DNA of 64,000 bases, from assembly GCF_002295115.1 (NCBI RefSeq), contig NZ_NSFV01000003.1, positions 434,001-498,000 on the forward strand. Reading direction: 5' to 3'. The position numbers and the translations under genes were made by a program. The stretch comes from Mesorhizobium sp. WSM4311 (lineage in GTDB: Bacteria; Pseudomonadota; Alphaproteobacteria; Rhizobiales; Rhizobiaceae). This document shows positions 27,563 to 36,969 of this stretch, in pieces. How positions within the stretch are numbered: the first letter of the stretch is position 1; each line of letters begins with the position of its first letter. The notes beneath the pieces were generated by a model. It saw nothing but the letters and a program-made list of their open reading frames with translations, was not told the origin of the DNA and did no database searches.

Positions 27563-28786
27563 ATGTTCACATTGAGAGGCTTCTGGCTTTCGAAGCGCGG
27601 CAACTTTGCCATGGCGACAGCCATAGCGATGCTGCCGATAATGGTTGTGGTGGCCGGCGCGATCGATCTGACAGGCACGAGTGACGACGCCGCGCAATTG
27701 CAAAACTCGCTGGACGCGGCTGGACTTGCCGTCGGCACGAAGTACCTGCCCAGCATGGCCGCAAGTGATGTTGAGGCACTTGGGTCGACATTCTTTGCGG
27801 CCAATTTGAGCCTCGCCGACCAGCAGGAATACGCAGACAGCGTCTCGGCTTTTTCGGCAACCGCCAGCGGCGATCCGAGCGCCTATTACATCTCGCTTTC
27901 ATCCAGCATCAACCGTCCGAGCTTCATCAATGGCGCGACCCCGTGGCCAGCTCACCGCTCGGCCACGGTCAAGATGAATCCCGGTGCGCAGGCCTGCGTT
28001 CTGGCGCTCGATCCACATGCGTCGGCCGCGGTAAGCCTACAGGGCTCGACCGATGTCTCCATGAGCAGTTGCGTCATCGCGGCAAACTCGGATGCGTCCG
28101 ATGCTGTCAGCAGGGGCGGTTCCGCGCAGATTTCGGCGGGCTGCGTCTCGACCGTCGGCGGCACTTACGGGCTTTCGCCGCCCAGCGCCAATCTCACCTG
28201 CGGAGCCCCGCTCGAACATCAATATGCATCTTTCGATCCTCTGGCGGACGTTGTTCCTCCCCCTTACACATTGTGCCTGCCGGTCCCGAACGGCAGAACC
28301 TATACGCTGTCGCCTGGAACCTATTGCGACAAGACGTTGTCGGGAAACATCACGCTCAATCCGGGCGTCTACATCTTCCGAGGCGTCACCCTAAAACCCG
28401 GCGGCAATGGCAGCCTGACCGGTCAGGGCGTGACCTTATTCCTCGTGGAGGGCTCACAGATCATCATAAATGCCAATGAACAGGTGAACCTGTCCCCGCC
28501 CACCAGCGGTCCCTACGCCGGCATCACCATTTTCGAGAACCGCGGCAACACCTCGGCCCTGACGCTGAATGGCGGTGCAAATTCCGCGATCAGCGGGTTC
28601 GTCTATGCGCCGGACGCGGCGATATCCTTTGTCGGCAACTCGGATATGAGCGGTCAGGGCGATTGTCTGAGGCTTGTTGGCTCCACCGTGCAGATGACCG
28701 GAAACTCATCCATCAAAACCGACTGCACCGCCGTGTTTGGAAATCGCGAGATGTATGCCAGCCGCCTCATCACGCTTGTGAAATGA
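27563..28786 (+). CDS. Tad-like protein with a polymer/beta-helix-like C-terminus
   Basis: 407 aa from ATG 27563. The N-terminal KRGNFAMATAIAMLPIMVVVAGAIDL is a TadE/G-type anchor helix after a short basic segment. The rest lacks a VWA domain and instead has short beta-repeat segments (LSPGTYCDKTLSGNITLNPG, GVTLKPGGNGSLTGQGVTLF, SGFVYAPDAAISFVGNS) resembling the C-terminus of the protein at 57323. Several cysteines suggest an extracytoplasmic location. A 243-bp upstream gap (27320-27562) holds its promoter; none is confidently read. Possibly an orphan surface or pilus-associated protein. Confidence 0.75.
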   Translation: MFTLRGFWLSKRGNFAMATAIAMLPIMVVVAGAIDLTGTSDDAAQLQNSLDAAGLAVGTKYLPSMAASDVEALGSTFFAANLSLADQQEYADSVSAFSATASGDPSAYYISLSSSINRPSFINGATPWPAHRSATVKMNPGAQACVLALDPHASAAVSLQGSTDVSMSSCVIAANSDASDAVSRGGSAQISAGCVSTVGGTYGLSPPSANLTCGAPLEHQYASFDPLADVVPPPYTLCLPVPNGRTYTLSPGTYCDKTLSGNITLNPGVYIFRGVTLKPGGNGSLTGQGVTLFLVEGSQIIINANEQVNLSPPTSGPYAGITIFENRGNTSALTLNGGANSAISGFVYAPDAAISFVGNSDMSGQGDCLRLVGSTVQMTGNSSIKTDCTAVFGNREMYASRLITLVK

Positions 28787-28864
28787 GAGGCCAACCTGCA
28801 TTTCCATCTCGGATTTTACGGCCCTGCCCGGCAAAAGCCATGATCGCCATTATGTCAGGTGGGC

Positions 28865-29380
28865 ATGATAATCGCGAAAACTGCAAACTCCCCAATCCCG
28901 CATCCGAACTGGCGCACGTTGCTCAAGGTCGCCGGCCTTGCAGCCATTGCCGCGCTTTCCGCCTGCAGCACCGTCTCTGTACCGACGGGCGAAGGTGCCG
29001 GCGTCTCTTCCTCCGCCACGGCTACTCTGTCGGGCTTGCGCGCCTCAGCCGGGCTCGGCCCGCTGACGCCGGACGCCCAGCTCGAACAGGCGGCGCTGCA
29101 GCAGGCCGGCTATATGGCGTCGCGCGAGCGCATGAGCCACACCACGGGCTGGGGCAAGGATTTCGCATCGCGGATGAAGGACAATGGCGTGCGGGGCGCT
29201 GCGGCCGAGAACATCGCCGAAGGCCGCTTCGACCAGCAAAAACTGTTCGACATCTGGATGCATTCGCAGGGCCACCGGCGCAACATGCTCGATCAGGATT
29301 TCAGCCGCTTCGGGCTCGCCTATGTCCGCGACGGACGTGATCCCAACCTGCGCTATTGGTCGCTGGTGCTCGGCAGGTAG
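28865..29380 (+). CDS. CAP-domain (SCP-like) lipoprotein
   Basis: 171 aa. A lipobox AALSAC follows a short hydrophobic helix, predicting a lipoprotein. The CAP domain has LRASAGLGPLTPDAQLEQAA, the His in RMSHTTGWGKDFASR, AAENIAEG and IWMHSQGHRRNMLDQDF, which are the conserved CAP1/CAP2 cavity residues. ATG 28865 lies shortly after AGGTGG; a GTG at 28859 would add two residues. Function of bacterial CAP proteins is largely unknown. Confidence 0.85.
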   Translation: MIIAKTANSPIPHPNWRTLLKVAGLAAIAALSACSTVSVPTGEGAGVSSSATATLSGLRASAGLGPLTPDAQLEQAALQQAGYMASRERMSHTTGWGKDFASRMKDNGVRGAAAENIAEGRFDQQKLFDIWMHSQGHRRNMLDQDFSRFGLAYVRDGRDPNLRYWSLVLGR

Positions 29381-29474
29381 CGTCTTGCCAAGGCCGCTTC
29401 GGCTATTTCGCCAGCACCAACCGGCACGCCAATCCCAGTCCATCTAGACGGCAGGCGGACCGCCCGCCCACGGC

Positions 29475-31007
29475 TCAGTCCATATGCGCTGCAGGCGCGC
29501 CGCCGGCCGGACCAGCCTTTGGCTTGCGCAGCAGGAAGACGAACGGGATGGCGGCCAGCGTCATCACCATCAGTATTTTGAAGTCATTGACGTAGGAGAT
29601 CATCATCGCCTGGAGATTGACCATGCGATCGACCTCCGACAGTGCCATCAGATCGCCGCCCGCGGCGGCCGGCGAGACGGCCCAGAGATTGGGATTGAAC
29701 GGACTGATGAAGGCCGAAAGCTCGGCGTGGTTGATTTGCGTGTTGCGCACCAAGAGCACCGTCACGACCGAGACGCCGATCGACGAGCCGAGATTGCGCA
29801 CCAGGCTGAAGAGCGCGGTTGCGTCGGTGCGGTAGCGCGCGTCGAGCGTGGCGAAGGCGACCGTCGACAGCGGCACGAACACCATTCCCATGCCCAGGCC
29901 CTGGATCACGCCGGAGCTGATGATAAGCCAGTTATCCATCTGCGGGGTGAAGCTCGCCATGGTGTAGAGCGACTGCGCGGTCAGCAGAAAACCGATGACG
30001 ACGAGAATCCTGGCGTCGATCTTTCCCATGATGCGCCCGACGACGAGCATCGAGATCATCGTGCCGATACCGCGCGGACCGATGACGATGCCGATGGTGA
30101 TGGTCGGATAGCCGAAGATGGTCGACAGCATCGGTGGCAGCAGCGACATCGAGGCCAGGATGAGCACACCCATGACGAAGATGAACGCCAGCCCGGTCAC
30201 GAAATTCTGGTCGAGGAAAATCTTCGGATCGATGAAAGGATGCTCCGCGGTCATCGTGTGAATGATGAACACCCAGAAGCCGGTGATGGCCAAGCCGAGT
30301 TCGATCCATATCTCGACCGAGGAAAACCAGTCGACCTCGCCGCCGCGATCCAGCATCAGCTGCAGCGCGCCGACGCCGAGCGATATCATGGCGAAGCCGA
30401 AGAAGTCGAAGCTGCGCACCCGCCGGGCAATGGCCGGTAGATAGGCCGCCATGCCAAGGAAGGCGACGATGCCGACCGGCAGGTTGATGAAGAACACCCA
30501 GCGCCAGTTGAAATTCTCGGTCAGCCAGCCGCCCAGAGTCGGGCCCAGGATCGGCCCCAGCATGATGCCGGCGCCCCAGATCGCCATTGCCTGGCCGTGG
30601 CGCTCCTTGGGATTGATGTCGAGCAGGAATGTCTGCGACAGCGGTACGATGGCGGCGCCGAACACGCCTTGCATCAGCCGGAACAGCACAATGGTTTCAA
30701 GGCTCCATGCCAGGCCGCACAGCATGGAGAAGATGGTGAAGCCGACCACCGCCGTCAGGAACAATTCCTTGCGGCCGAAGCGGTCGGCCAGCCAGCTGGT
30801 GACCGGCGTCATGATGGCTGCGGCGACGATATAGGAGGTCAGCACCCAGTTGATGTTGTCCGGGGAGGCGCCGAGGTCGCCTGTCATGGTCGGCAGCGCG
30901 ACATTGGCGATGGTGGTGTCGAGCGCCTGCATGATCGTCGCCAGCATGAGCGCAACCGTGATCAGGCCGCGATGCGGCACTTCTCGAAATGGCTCTGGCG
31001 TGCTCAT
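29475..31007 (-). CDS. emrB: DHA2-family multidrug MFS transporter (EmrB-like)
   Basis: 510 aa with about 14 transmembrane segments, typical of EmrB/QacA (DHA2) drug:H+ antiporters. Motif A region WLADRFGRKELFL and motif C-like GILGPTLGGWLT-type segment (GPILGPTLGGWLTENFNWRW) are present, as is the N-terminal LDTTIANVALPTM. Start: ATG at 31007 (MSTPEPFREVPHRG). It is the third gene of marR-emrA-emrB, but 309 bp separate it from emrA, longer than usual for this operon type. Confidence 0.92.
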   Translation of the reverse strand: MSTPEPFREVPHRGLITVALMLATIMQALDTTIANVALPTMTGDLGASPDNINWVLTSYIVAAAIMTPVTSWLADRFGRKELFLTAVVGFTIFSMLCGLAWSLETIVLFRLMQGVFGAAIVPLSQTFLLDINPKERHGQAMAIWGAGIMLGPILGPTLGGWLTENFNWRWVFFINLPVGIVAFLGMAAYLPAIARRVRSFDFFGFAMISLGVGALQLMLDRGGEVDWFSSVEIWIELGLAITGFWVFIIHTMTAEHPFIDPKIFLDQNFVTGLAFIFVMGVLILASMSLLPPMLSTIFGYPTITIGIVIGPRGIGTMISMLVVGRIMGKIDARILVVIGFLLTAQSLYTMASFTPQMDNWLIISSGVIQGLGMGMVFVPLSTVAFATLDARYRTDATALFSLVRNLGSSIGVSVVTVLLVRNTQINHAELSAFISPFNPNLWAVSPAAAGGDLMALSEVDRMVNLQAMMISYVNDFKILMVMTLAAIPFVFLLRKPKAGPAGGAPAAHMD

Positions 31008-31316
31008 GATGCGGAACTTCCAGCAGGTAACAAAACCGTGTACACAGGGGTTTCCGGGCGGCAAAAGCCTTCCGTTGAGAGACCTTCATCGCGGTGGGAC
31101 GCGATTATCGATGTGGGGGTTACATCGACCGAAAGTCTCTGATGAGCGGATGCCTGCCGCCCGGAAACACGAGGACCGAAGGGTCCGTGTCGAAGAATTC
31201 AGATTTCAGCCAGGCCGCGACGCGGCTTGAACCGACGCTGATCCTTCTCACTCCTCCCCTCAGACCAATCCTTGGCTGTCCGCTTCACCTGCCTGGCGCC
31301 GTGGACTTCCGCCGAC
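31008..31316. other. 309-bp spacer between emrA and emrB
   Basis: No gene is credible here. GGACCCTTCGGTCC-type symmetry (near 31176-31189, plus strand GGACCGAAGGGTCC) is the only clear inverted repeat and could form a weak hairpin that lowers read-through into emrB. No confident promoter was found. Confidence 0.45.
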
Positions 31317-32495
31317 TTACTGCACGACCTCGCCAGCCGTGGCGTGGCCGAATATGGCGGGAAAGCCGCGGGCAACGCCGGTATCGACGGTGACCGAGGC
31401 GCTCATGCCGGTCCGCAGCGCCATCTTGGCGTCGGGATCGGTCAGTTCCAGTCGCACCGGGATGCGTTGCGTGACCTTGACCCAGTTGCCGGTGGCGTTC
31501 TGGGCTGGCAGCAGCGAGAATTCTGCCCCCGTTCCCGCACCGATCGCCTTGACCGTCGCCTCGAACGTCTTGCCCGGATAGGTATCGACGACGATCTCAG
31601 CCTTCTGGCCCGGCTTCATGTTGGTGAGCTGGGTTTCCTTGAAATTGGCATCGATCCAGGTGTCGTTGGTCTCGACCAGCGAAAACAGCGGCGTGCCGGA
31701 GCCGACGAACTGGCCGACCTTGAAGGACGAGGCCTGGGAGATGACGCCATCGGCGGGCGCCTTCACCGTGGTCCGCGCCAGGTCGTAGGCGGCCTTGTCG
31801 CGCGCGGCGAGCGCGGCCATCACGGTCGGATGCTTGTCGGTTTCGATATCGGGGTTGCCGCCGAGCGCGGCCTTGGCGCTGATGATGCCCTGCTGGGCGA
31901 CGGCGACCTGCTGCTTTGCCTTGTCGAGGTCGTTGCGTGCCTCGTCCAGAGACGATTTGGCGTTGATGCCCTTCTGCGCGAGATCGGCGGCGCGGTCATA
32001 CTGCGACTGGGCGTAGTCGACCTCGCTGCCGGCGGACTTCTCCTGTGCCATCGACTGGCTGTATGCGGCGCGCAGCTGCTCGACATTGAGGCGCGCGGCG
32101 GCAACCGCGGCGTCGGCCTGGGCAAGCGCGATCCGGTAAGGCTCGGGATCGATGGTGAACAGAAGGTCGCCCTGCTTGACCATCTGATGGTCTGATATGG
32201 CAACCTGGACGATGCGGCCAGCCGTGTCCGAGGCGATCGACACCTTGGCCTGCTGCAGATTGGCGTTCTCCGTCCCCTGATAGCGGCCGCCGGTCACCCA
32301 GACATAACCACCACCGATGACCAGCGCCGCCGGCAAGACAAGCATCAGGAGGAAGCGGCCCATGCGGCGCTTCTTCTTCGTCGCCGGAACCGGCCCCGCG
32401 GGCGGAGCTACCGCGACGGGAGCGGCGGCCGGCTGGGCCGGGGCTTCCATCTCGACCTTGGCGGCGTTTTCGTCGACTTTGGCTACCGCGTTCAT
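31317..32495 (-). CDS. emrA: HlyD-family periplasmic adaptor (EmrA-like)
   Basis: 392 aa. A cytoplasmic Pro/Ala-rich N-terminus is followed by one transmembrane helix (GRFLLMLVLPAALVIGGGYVWV, residues about 46-67). Then come the split biotinyl-lipoyl halves around a long alpha-helical coiled coil (AQADAAVAAARLNVEQLRAA... LDEARNDLDKAKQQVAVAQQ) and the beta-barrel ending GMSASVTVDTG. It links the EmrB pump to an outer-membrane channel. Its ATG overlaps the marR stop (ATGA, 32492-32495). Confidence 0.92.
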   Translation of the reverse strand: MNAVAKVDENAAKVEMEAPAQPAAAPVAVAPPAGPVPATKKKRRMGRFLLMLVLPAALVIGGGYVWVTGGRYQGTENANLQQAKVSIASDTAGRIVQVAISDHQMVKQGDLLFTIDPEPYRIALAQADAAVAAARLNVEQLRAAYSQSMAQEKSAGSEVDYAQSQYDRAADLAQKGINAKSSLDEARNDLDKAKQQVAVAQQGIISAKAALGGNPDIETDKHPTVMAALAARDKAAYDLARTTVKAPADGVISQASSFKVGQFVGSGTPLFSLVETNDTWIDANFKETQLTNMKPGQKAEIVVDTYPGKTFEATVKAIGAGTGAEFSLLPAQNATGNWVKVTQRIPVRLELTDPDAKMALRTGMSASVTVDTGVARGFPAIFGHATAGEVVQ

Positions 32496-32965
32496 GCTGC
32501 TGCGCCTTTCGTAGGCTCGATTTTTTCCGAGGTATCGCCGTCGGCGAGGTTCTGCGCCATCGCATCGAGCGCCCTGATCAGGACGCGACGGTCCTCCGGC
32601 GAAACGCCGACGAGCGATTCCTCATAGACTTCGCCGGCCAGGCTCTTGACCTCGGCATAGGCGGCGCTCGCCTTGGCCGTCGGAAAGATCATGCGTACGC
32701 GGCGGTCGGCGGCGTCGGCGCGGCGCTCGATCCAGCCGCCCTCCTCCATCCGGTCGACGAGGCGCGAGACGCTGATCGGCTCGATTTCGAGCAACTCCGC
32801 GAGCCGGGCCTGGGTAACGCCCTCTTCCTTGGCGACGCGCACCATCAGGCGCCATTGCGCCGACGACAGGCCGAGCCCGCTGGCACGCGTCTCGAAACGC
32901 TTGCGCATCAGGCGCTGCACGTCGTGGATCAAAAATCCCAATCTGTCGATGCCGTCGGAAACCAT
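32492..32965 (-). CDS. MarR-family regulator of the emr operon
   Basis: 157 aa winged-helix protein: VTQARLAELLEIEPISVSRLVDRMEEGGW is the recognition helix region and DRRVRMIFPT the wing. First gene of the marR-emrA-emrB operon, so it very probably represses its own operon and is released by pump substrates, as MarR/EmrR proteins do. ATG at 32965 and an inverted-repeat operator candidate just upstream. Confidence 0.92.
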   Translation of the reverse strand: MVSDGIDRLGFLIHDVQRLMRKRFETRASGLGLSSAQWRLMVRVAKEEGVTQARLAELLEIEPISVSRLVDRMEEGGWIERRADAADRRVRMIFPTAKASAAYAEVKSLAGEVYEESLVGVSPEDRRVLIRALDAMAQNLADGDTSEKIEPTKGAAA

Positions 32966-32976
32966 GAGCGGTATAT

Positions 32977-32996
32977 ATAATAAGCGTGCTTACTAT
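32977..32996 (-). promoter_or_regulatory. Candidate MarR operator
   Basis: ATAATAAGC-GT-GCTTACTAT is a near-perfect (one mismatch) 9-bp inverted repeat located 12 bp upstream of the marR start. AT-rich 20-bp palindromes at this position are typical of MarR autoregulatory sites. Confidence 0.6.
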
Positions 32997-33184
32997 TCAA
33001 GCGCCACGTCGTTCAAAAGCCGGCAAATATGCATGCCCACCGTGAGCGTCGACGATTGGTCGACGCCTCAGCAACCGATGCGCGGCAGCCGGGCAGCGAG
33101 AGTCGCTGTTTTGGGCGCTGCAGCCGCTGGTCGCACATGACATATTGATGTACAGCCGCAGGTCAGGATCGGGGGATCGACGCC

Positions 33185-33793
33185 ATGCCGACGCTTTACG
33201 CGCTCAAGCCGGCTTTCCAGGGAAGACTGCGGCCGTTGGTCAACCAGCTGGCGGCGAACGGCGTCACCGCAAACAGCATCACCATCCTGGCGGCCCTGAT
33301 GTCGATCGTGGCTGGAGCGGCCATCGCGACCCTGCACGAATGGCGCTGGCTGCTGCTACTCATTCCCGTGGTGCTGTTCGTGCGCATGGCGCTCAATGCG
33401 GTGGATGGCATGCTGGCACGCGAACATGGCCAGGCTTCGACGCTCGGCATGTATCTGAACGAGATTTGCGATGTCGTTTCGGACCTGGCACTCACCTTGC
33501 CTTTCGCGGCCTTTGCGCAGTTCAGCGCATGGGGCGTCATCGCCTTTGCCATCGCCGCGGTGCTGGCCGAGTTCGCCGGCGTGCTCGGCATCGCCGCCGG
33601 GATCGGACGCAACTATGCCGGTCCGTTCGGCAAGAGCGACAGGGCGCTGGCGCTGGGCGTGGTGGCGGTCCTGTGCGCTGCCGGGCTGTGGCCGGTATCC
33701 ATCGCGCCTTTTGTGTTTCCGGCCATGGCAACGCTTTCGCTGCTGACCGCCATAAACCGGATACGCGCCGGTCTTATTGGCAGCGCCAGCTGA
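33185..33793 (+). CDS. CDP-alcohol phosphatidyltransferase family protein (YnbA-like)
   Basis: 202 aa, multi-helix membrane enzyme. The signature region is NAVDGMLAREHGQASTLG followed by MYLNEICDVVSD. The consensus DxxDGxxAR...GxxxDxxxD is retained except that the first and third Asp are Asn. As I recall, E. coli YnbA has the same Asn pattern, and YAGPFGKSDRAL is also shared. It probably transfers a phosphatidyl or related CDP-activated lipid group to an unknown alcohol at the inner membrane. First of six coupled genes; the others supply a CDP-diglyceride synthase, acyltransferase, hydrolase/methyltransferase and phosphatase. Confidence 0.85.
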   Translation: MPTLYALKPAFQGRLRPLVNQLAANGVTANSITILAALMSIVAGAAIATLHEWRWLLLLIPVVLFVRMALNAVDGMLAREHGQASTLGMYLNEICDVVSDLALTLPFAAFAQFSAWGVIAFAIAAVLAEFAGVLGIAAGIGRNYAGPFGKSDRALALGVVAVLCAAGLWPVSIAPFVFPAMATLSLLTAINRIRAGLIGSAS

Positions 33794-33830
33794 GCACCGG
33801 GGGCTCGCAATGCCGCCAGAGGGGAAGACG

Positions 33831-35615
33831 ATGATGCACGGACCAATTGCAGCGGTTGCGGAGAGCCCTGGGCGGCAGGCACAAGAGCGTGTCTTCCACA
33901 GCCATGACGGAACGGAAATCTTCTACCGGTTCTGGCCGGCGGCCTCCGCCGACGCCAAGGGCGCGGTGGTGCTCTTCCATCGCGGCCATGAACATGGCGG
34001 CCGCATGGCCCATCTCGTCGACGAACTGCAGATGCCGGATCATGCCTTCTATGCCTGGGATGCCCGCGGCAATGGCCGTTCGTCCGGCGAACGCGGCTAT
34101 GCTCCGTCCTTCTCGGCGCTGGTGCGCGACATCGACTGCTTCATGCGCGAGATCGCCGCCAGGGATGGCTTCGCCACGCAGGACATCGCGCTGATCGCGC
34201 AGTCCTTCGGCGCCGTGCTTGCCGCCGCCTGGGTGCACGACTATGCGCCGAAACTGCGCGCCATGGTGCTGGCCTCGCCGGCCTTTTCGGTCAAGCTCTA
34301 CGTGCCCTTCGCCAAGGAGGGCATCGCGCTCTGGCAAAAGCTCAAGGGCCGTTTTTTCGTCAACTCCTACGTCAAGGCGAAATTCCTGACCCACGATCCC
34401 GTGCGCATCGCCTCCTTCGAGAGCGATCCACTGATCACGCGGCCGATCGCCTCCAACATCCTGGTCGAACTCTACCAGCATGCCGCCCGCATCGTTTCGG
34501 ACGCCCGCGCCATCACCGTGCCGACGCAACTTCTGCTTTCGGGAAGTGACTGGGTGGTGCGCCACGCCCCGCAGCACGAATTCTTCGTCAATCTCGGTAG
34601 CCGGACCAAGGAGCGCCACGTGCTGCCGGGTTTCTTCCACGACACGCTGGGGGAGCGCGACCGGGCGCAGGCCCTCGACCTGATCCGGCCGTTCCTGGCC
34701 AGGCAGTTCACGGCGCGCGATGCACCGGTTGACCTGAAGCAGGCTGACATCGCCGGCTACACGCGCGACGAGGCCGACAAGCTTGCATCGCCACTGGATC
34801 TGTTGTCGCCCAGGGGCTTCTATTGGGCATTCAGCCGCGCCTCCATCCGCATGGGCGCCTGGGTCTCGTCGGGCATGAAGGCCGGCGTCACCACCGGCTT
34901 CGATTCCGGCTCAACGCTGGACTATGTCTACGAGAACAACGCGCGAGGGCTGACGCCGCTTGGCCGCTTCGTGGACCGCATCTTCCTGGAGGCCATCGGC
35001 TGGCGCGGCATCCGTCAGCGCAAGCTGCATCTGGAAGAACTGATCGGCACCGCGCTGTCGACACTCAAGGCCGCCGGCCGCGCCGCCCACATTCTCGACA
35101 TCGCCGCCGGCCACGGCCGCTATGTTCTCGATGCGATCGTGAAGAGCCCCGACCAGCCGGCAAGCGTGCGCCTGCAGGATTATTCCGACCTAAATGTCGG
35201 GCTTGGCCGCAAGCTGATCGCCGAGCGGCAATTGCCGGCCAGCATCTCGTTCCAGCGCGCCGACGCTTTCGATGCCGACATGCTCGCCGCTATCGATCCG
35301 GCGCCGGACCTCGCCATCGTTTCGGGCCTTTACGAACTGTTCTCCGACAATGCCATGATCGCGCGCTCGCTTGGCGGACTGGCCCGCGCCATGCAGCGGG
35401 GCAGCCTGCTCATCTACACCAACCAGCCCTGGCATCCGCAGCTCGAGATGATCGCGCGCAGCCTGACGTCCCATCGCGGCGGACAGGCATGGGTCATGCG
35501 CCGGCGCACGCAAGGCGAAATGGACCAGCTCGTCGAAGCCGCCGGTTTCGAGAAGCTCGACCAGCGCATCGACCAATGGGGCATCTTCACCGTCTCGGTC
35601 GCACGGCGCCTGTAG
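33831..35615 (+). CDS. Alpha/beta-hydrolase fused to a class I methyltransferase (YnbC-like)
   Basis: 594 aa from ATG 33831, chosen for GAGGGGAAG about five bases upstream. Residues about 20-290 are a serine hydrolase of the monoacylglycerol-lipase/lysophospholipase type: VVLFHRGHEHGGR (oxyanion), AWDARGNGRSSG, the nucleophile elbow AQSFGA, the acid in LLSGSDWVV and the late His in GFFHDTLGE. Residues about 390-594 are a Rossmann methyltransferase with HILDIAAGHGRYVLDA as SAM motif I. This matches the two-domain layout of E. coli YnbC (about 585 aa). It could deacylate or transacylate a lipid and methylate it; the substrate is unknown. Confidence 0.85.
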   Translation: MMHGPIAAVAESPGRQAQERVFHSHDGTEIFYRFWPAASADAKGAVVLFHRGHEHGGRMAHLVDELQMPDHAFYAWDARGNGRSSGERGYAPSFSALVRDIDCFMREIAARDGFATQDIALIAQSFGAVLAAAWVHDYAPKLRAMVLASPAFSVKLYVPFAKEGIALWQKLKGRFFVNSYVKAKFLTHDPVRIASFESDPLITRPIASNILVELYQHAARIVSDARAITVPTQLLLSGSDWVVRHAPQHEFFVNLGSRTKERHVLPGFFHDTLGERDRAQALDLIRPFLARQFTARDAPVDLKQADIAGYTRDEADKLASPLDLLSPRGFYWAFSRASIRMGAWVSSGMKAGVTTGFDSGSTLDYVYENNARGLTPLGRFVDRIFLEAIGWRGIRQRKLHLEELIGTALSTLKAAGRAAHILDIAAGHGRYVLDAIVKSPDQPASVRLQDYSDLNVGLGRKLIAERQLPASISFQRADAFDADMLAAIDPAPDLAIVSGLYELFSDNAMIARSLGGLARAMQRGSLLIYTNQPWHPQLEMIARSLTSHRGGQAWVMRRRTQGEMDQLVEAAGFEKLDQRIDQWGIFTVSVARRL

Positions 35616-35628
35616 GACCAGCCGAGGC

Positions 35629-36969
35629 ATGCCGACTAACCCCGACGCTTCGCAACCCGCAGCCATCCTCGCCGCCGAACCCTATGGCCGTGTGGTCGTC
35701 AGGGCTGCATTGTGGCTGGCGTTCCTGGCGCCGTTCTTCTACCTGACCTATGGCTTCGCCAACTGGCTGGCGTCGCGGCGCGACGATGTCGGCAGCATCG
35801 TGTTCTCCTGGGAACACAGCATCCCGTTCGTCGCCTGGACCATCCTGCCCTACTGGTCGATCAACCTGTTCTACGGCCTGTCGCTGCTGCTTAACGACAA
35901 CCGGCAAGGGGTCGACCGCCTGGCCGGCCGCTATCTCACAGCGCAACTCGTCGCCGTCACCTGCTTCATCCTGTTCCCGCTGACCGCGACGTTCGTGCGG
36001 CCGGAAACGACCGGCCTGCCGGGCTTCATGTTTGCCGTGCTTGGCGGCTTCGACAAACCGTTCAACCAGGCGCCCTCGCTGCACATCGCCCTGCTGGTGA
36101 TCATCTGGGACCATTGGCGCCACCGGCTCGGTCGCCTTCTCCTGCCGCTCTGGCACGGCTGGTGCTTCCTGATCGGTGCCTCGGTGCTGACGACGTGGCA
36201 GCATCATTTCATCGACATCCCGACTGGTGCGCTGCTCGGTCTTTTCGCGCTCTGGCTGTTTCCGCGCAACGGCGAATTGCCGTTTTCAGATGCCCGGCTG
36301 ACCAACGATGGGAAAGCCCGCCGGCTGGCACTGTTCTATGCACTGGGCGCCGTCCTTGCGCTGGCTGCCGCCGCGTTCGGCGCGCTCTTTTCAGCCGTCG
36401 CGCTCTTCCTGCTTTGGCCAGCCTTGGCGCTGGCCATCGTCGCGCTTGCCTATGCCGGGGCCGGCCCGAAAGTGTTCCAGAAATCCGCGGATGGCAGCAT
36501 CACGCTCGCAAGCCGCATCCTGCTCTTGCCGTACCGACTTGGCGCCAGAATAAACATTCGGGCCTGGACGCGTAATCTTGCTCCGCAGGTGGCGGTTGCC
36601 GACGGCGTCTTTCTCGGGCGTTTTCCCACGGCAAGCGAGGCCAACGGCTTCGGCACGGTCATCGACCTCGCCGCCGAACTTGAAAGGCCGGCGGGAGCGA
36701 CTTGCCGCTGGATCGCCTTTCCGATGGTCGACCTGTTGCCGCCGCCGTTGATGATGCAGCAGCAGGCAGCCGGCGCGCTGGAGAAAGCGCGCCGCGACGG
36801 CACGGTGCTTGTCTGCTGCGCGCTCGGTTTCCAGCGCAGCGCCGGCGTCGTTGCCGAATGGCTGGTGGCGAGCGGCAGGGCCAGGACACCGGCCCTGGCC
36901 CGCGAGATGCTGAGCGACGCCGGCCGGCCGGTCCATCTTGTCGGGGCAACGGAGCGGGCGGCATCATGA
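35629..36969 (+). CDS. PAP2-like phosphatase fused to a dual-specificity phosphatase (YnbD-like)
   Basis: 446 aa. The N-terminal membrane half has PAP2-type motifs NQAPSLHIALLVI (PSxH) and TTWQHHFIDIPTGALLG (SxxxHxxxD-like, starting with T here). The C-terminal cytosolic half has a Cys phosphatase loop VCCALGFQRSAGVVAEWL (CxxxxxR) with general-acid region FPMVDLLPPP. The same architecture is known for E. coli YnbD. It probably removes phosphate from a lipid phosphate intermediate. ATG 35629, 13 bp after the previous stop; its own stop overlaps the next start (ATGA). Confidence 0.83.
   Translation: MPTNPDASQPAAILAAEPYGRVVVRAALWLAFLAPFFYLTYGFANWLASRRDDVGSIVFSWEHSIPFVAWTILPYWSINLFYGLSLLLNDNRQGVDRLAGRYLTAQLVAVTCFILFPLTATFVRPETTGLPGFMFAVLGGFDKPFNQAPSLHIALLVIIWDHWRHRLGRLLLPLWHGWCFLIGASVLTTWQHHFIDIPTGALLGLFALWLFPRNGELPFSDARLTNDGKARRLALFYALGAVLALAAAAFGALFSAVALFLLWPALALAIVALAYAGAGPKVFQKSADGSITLASRILLLPYRLGARINIRAWTRNLAPQVAVADGVFLGRFPTASEANGFGTVIDLAAELERPAGATCRWIAFPMVDLLPPPLMMQQQAAGALEKARRDGTVLVCCALGFQRSAGVVAEWLVASGRARTPALAREMLSDAGRPVHLVGATERAAS

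Noticed and set aside
32977..32996. Possible rho-independent terminator
   Set aside because: The AT-rich inverted repeat lies just upstream of the marR start with no GC stem; an operator is the better reading.
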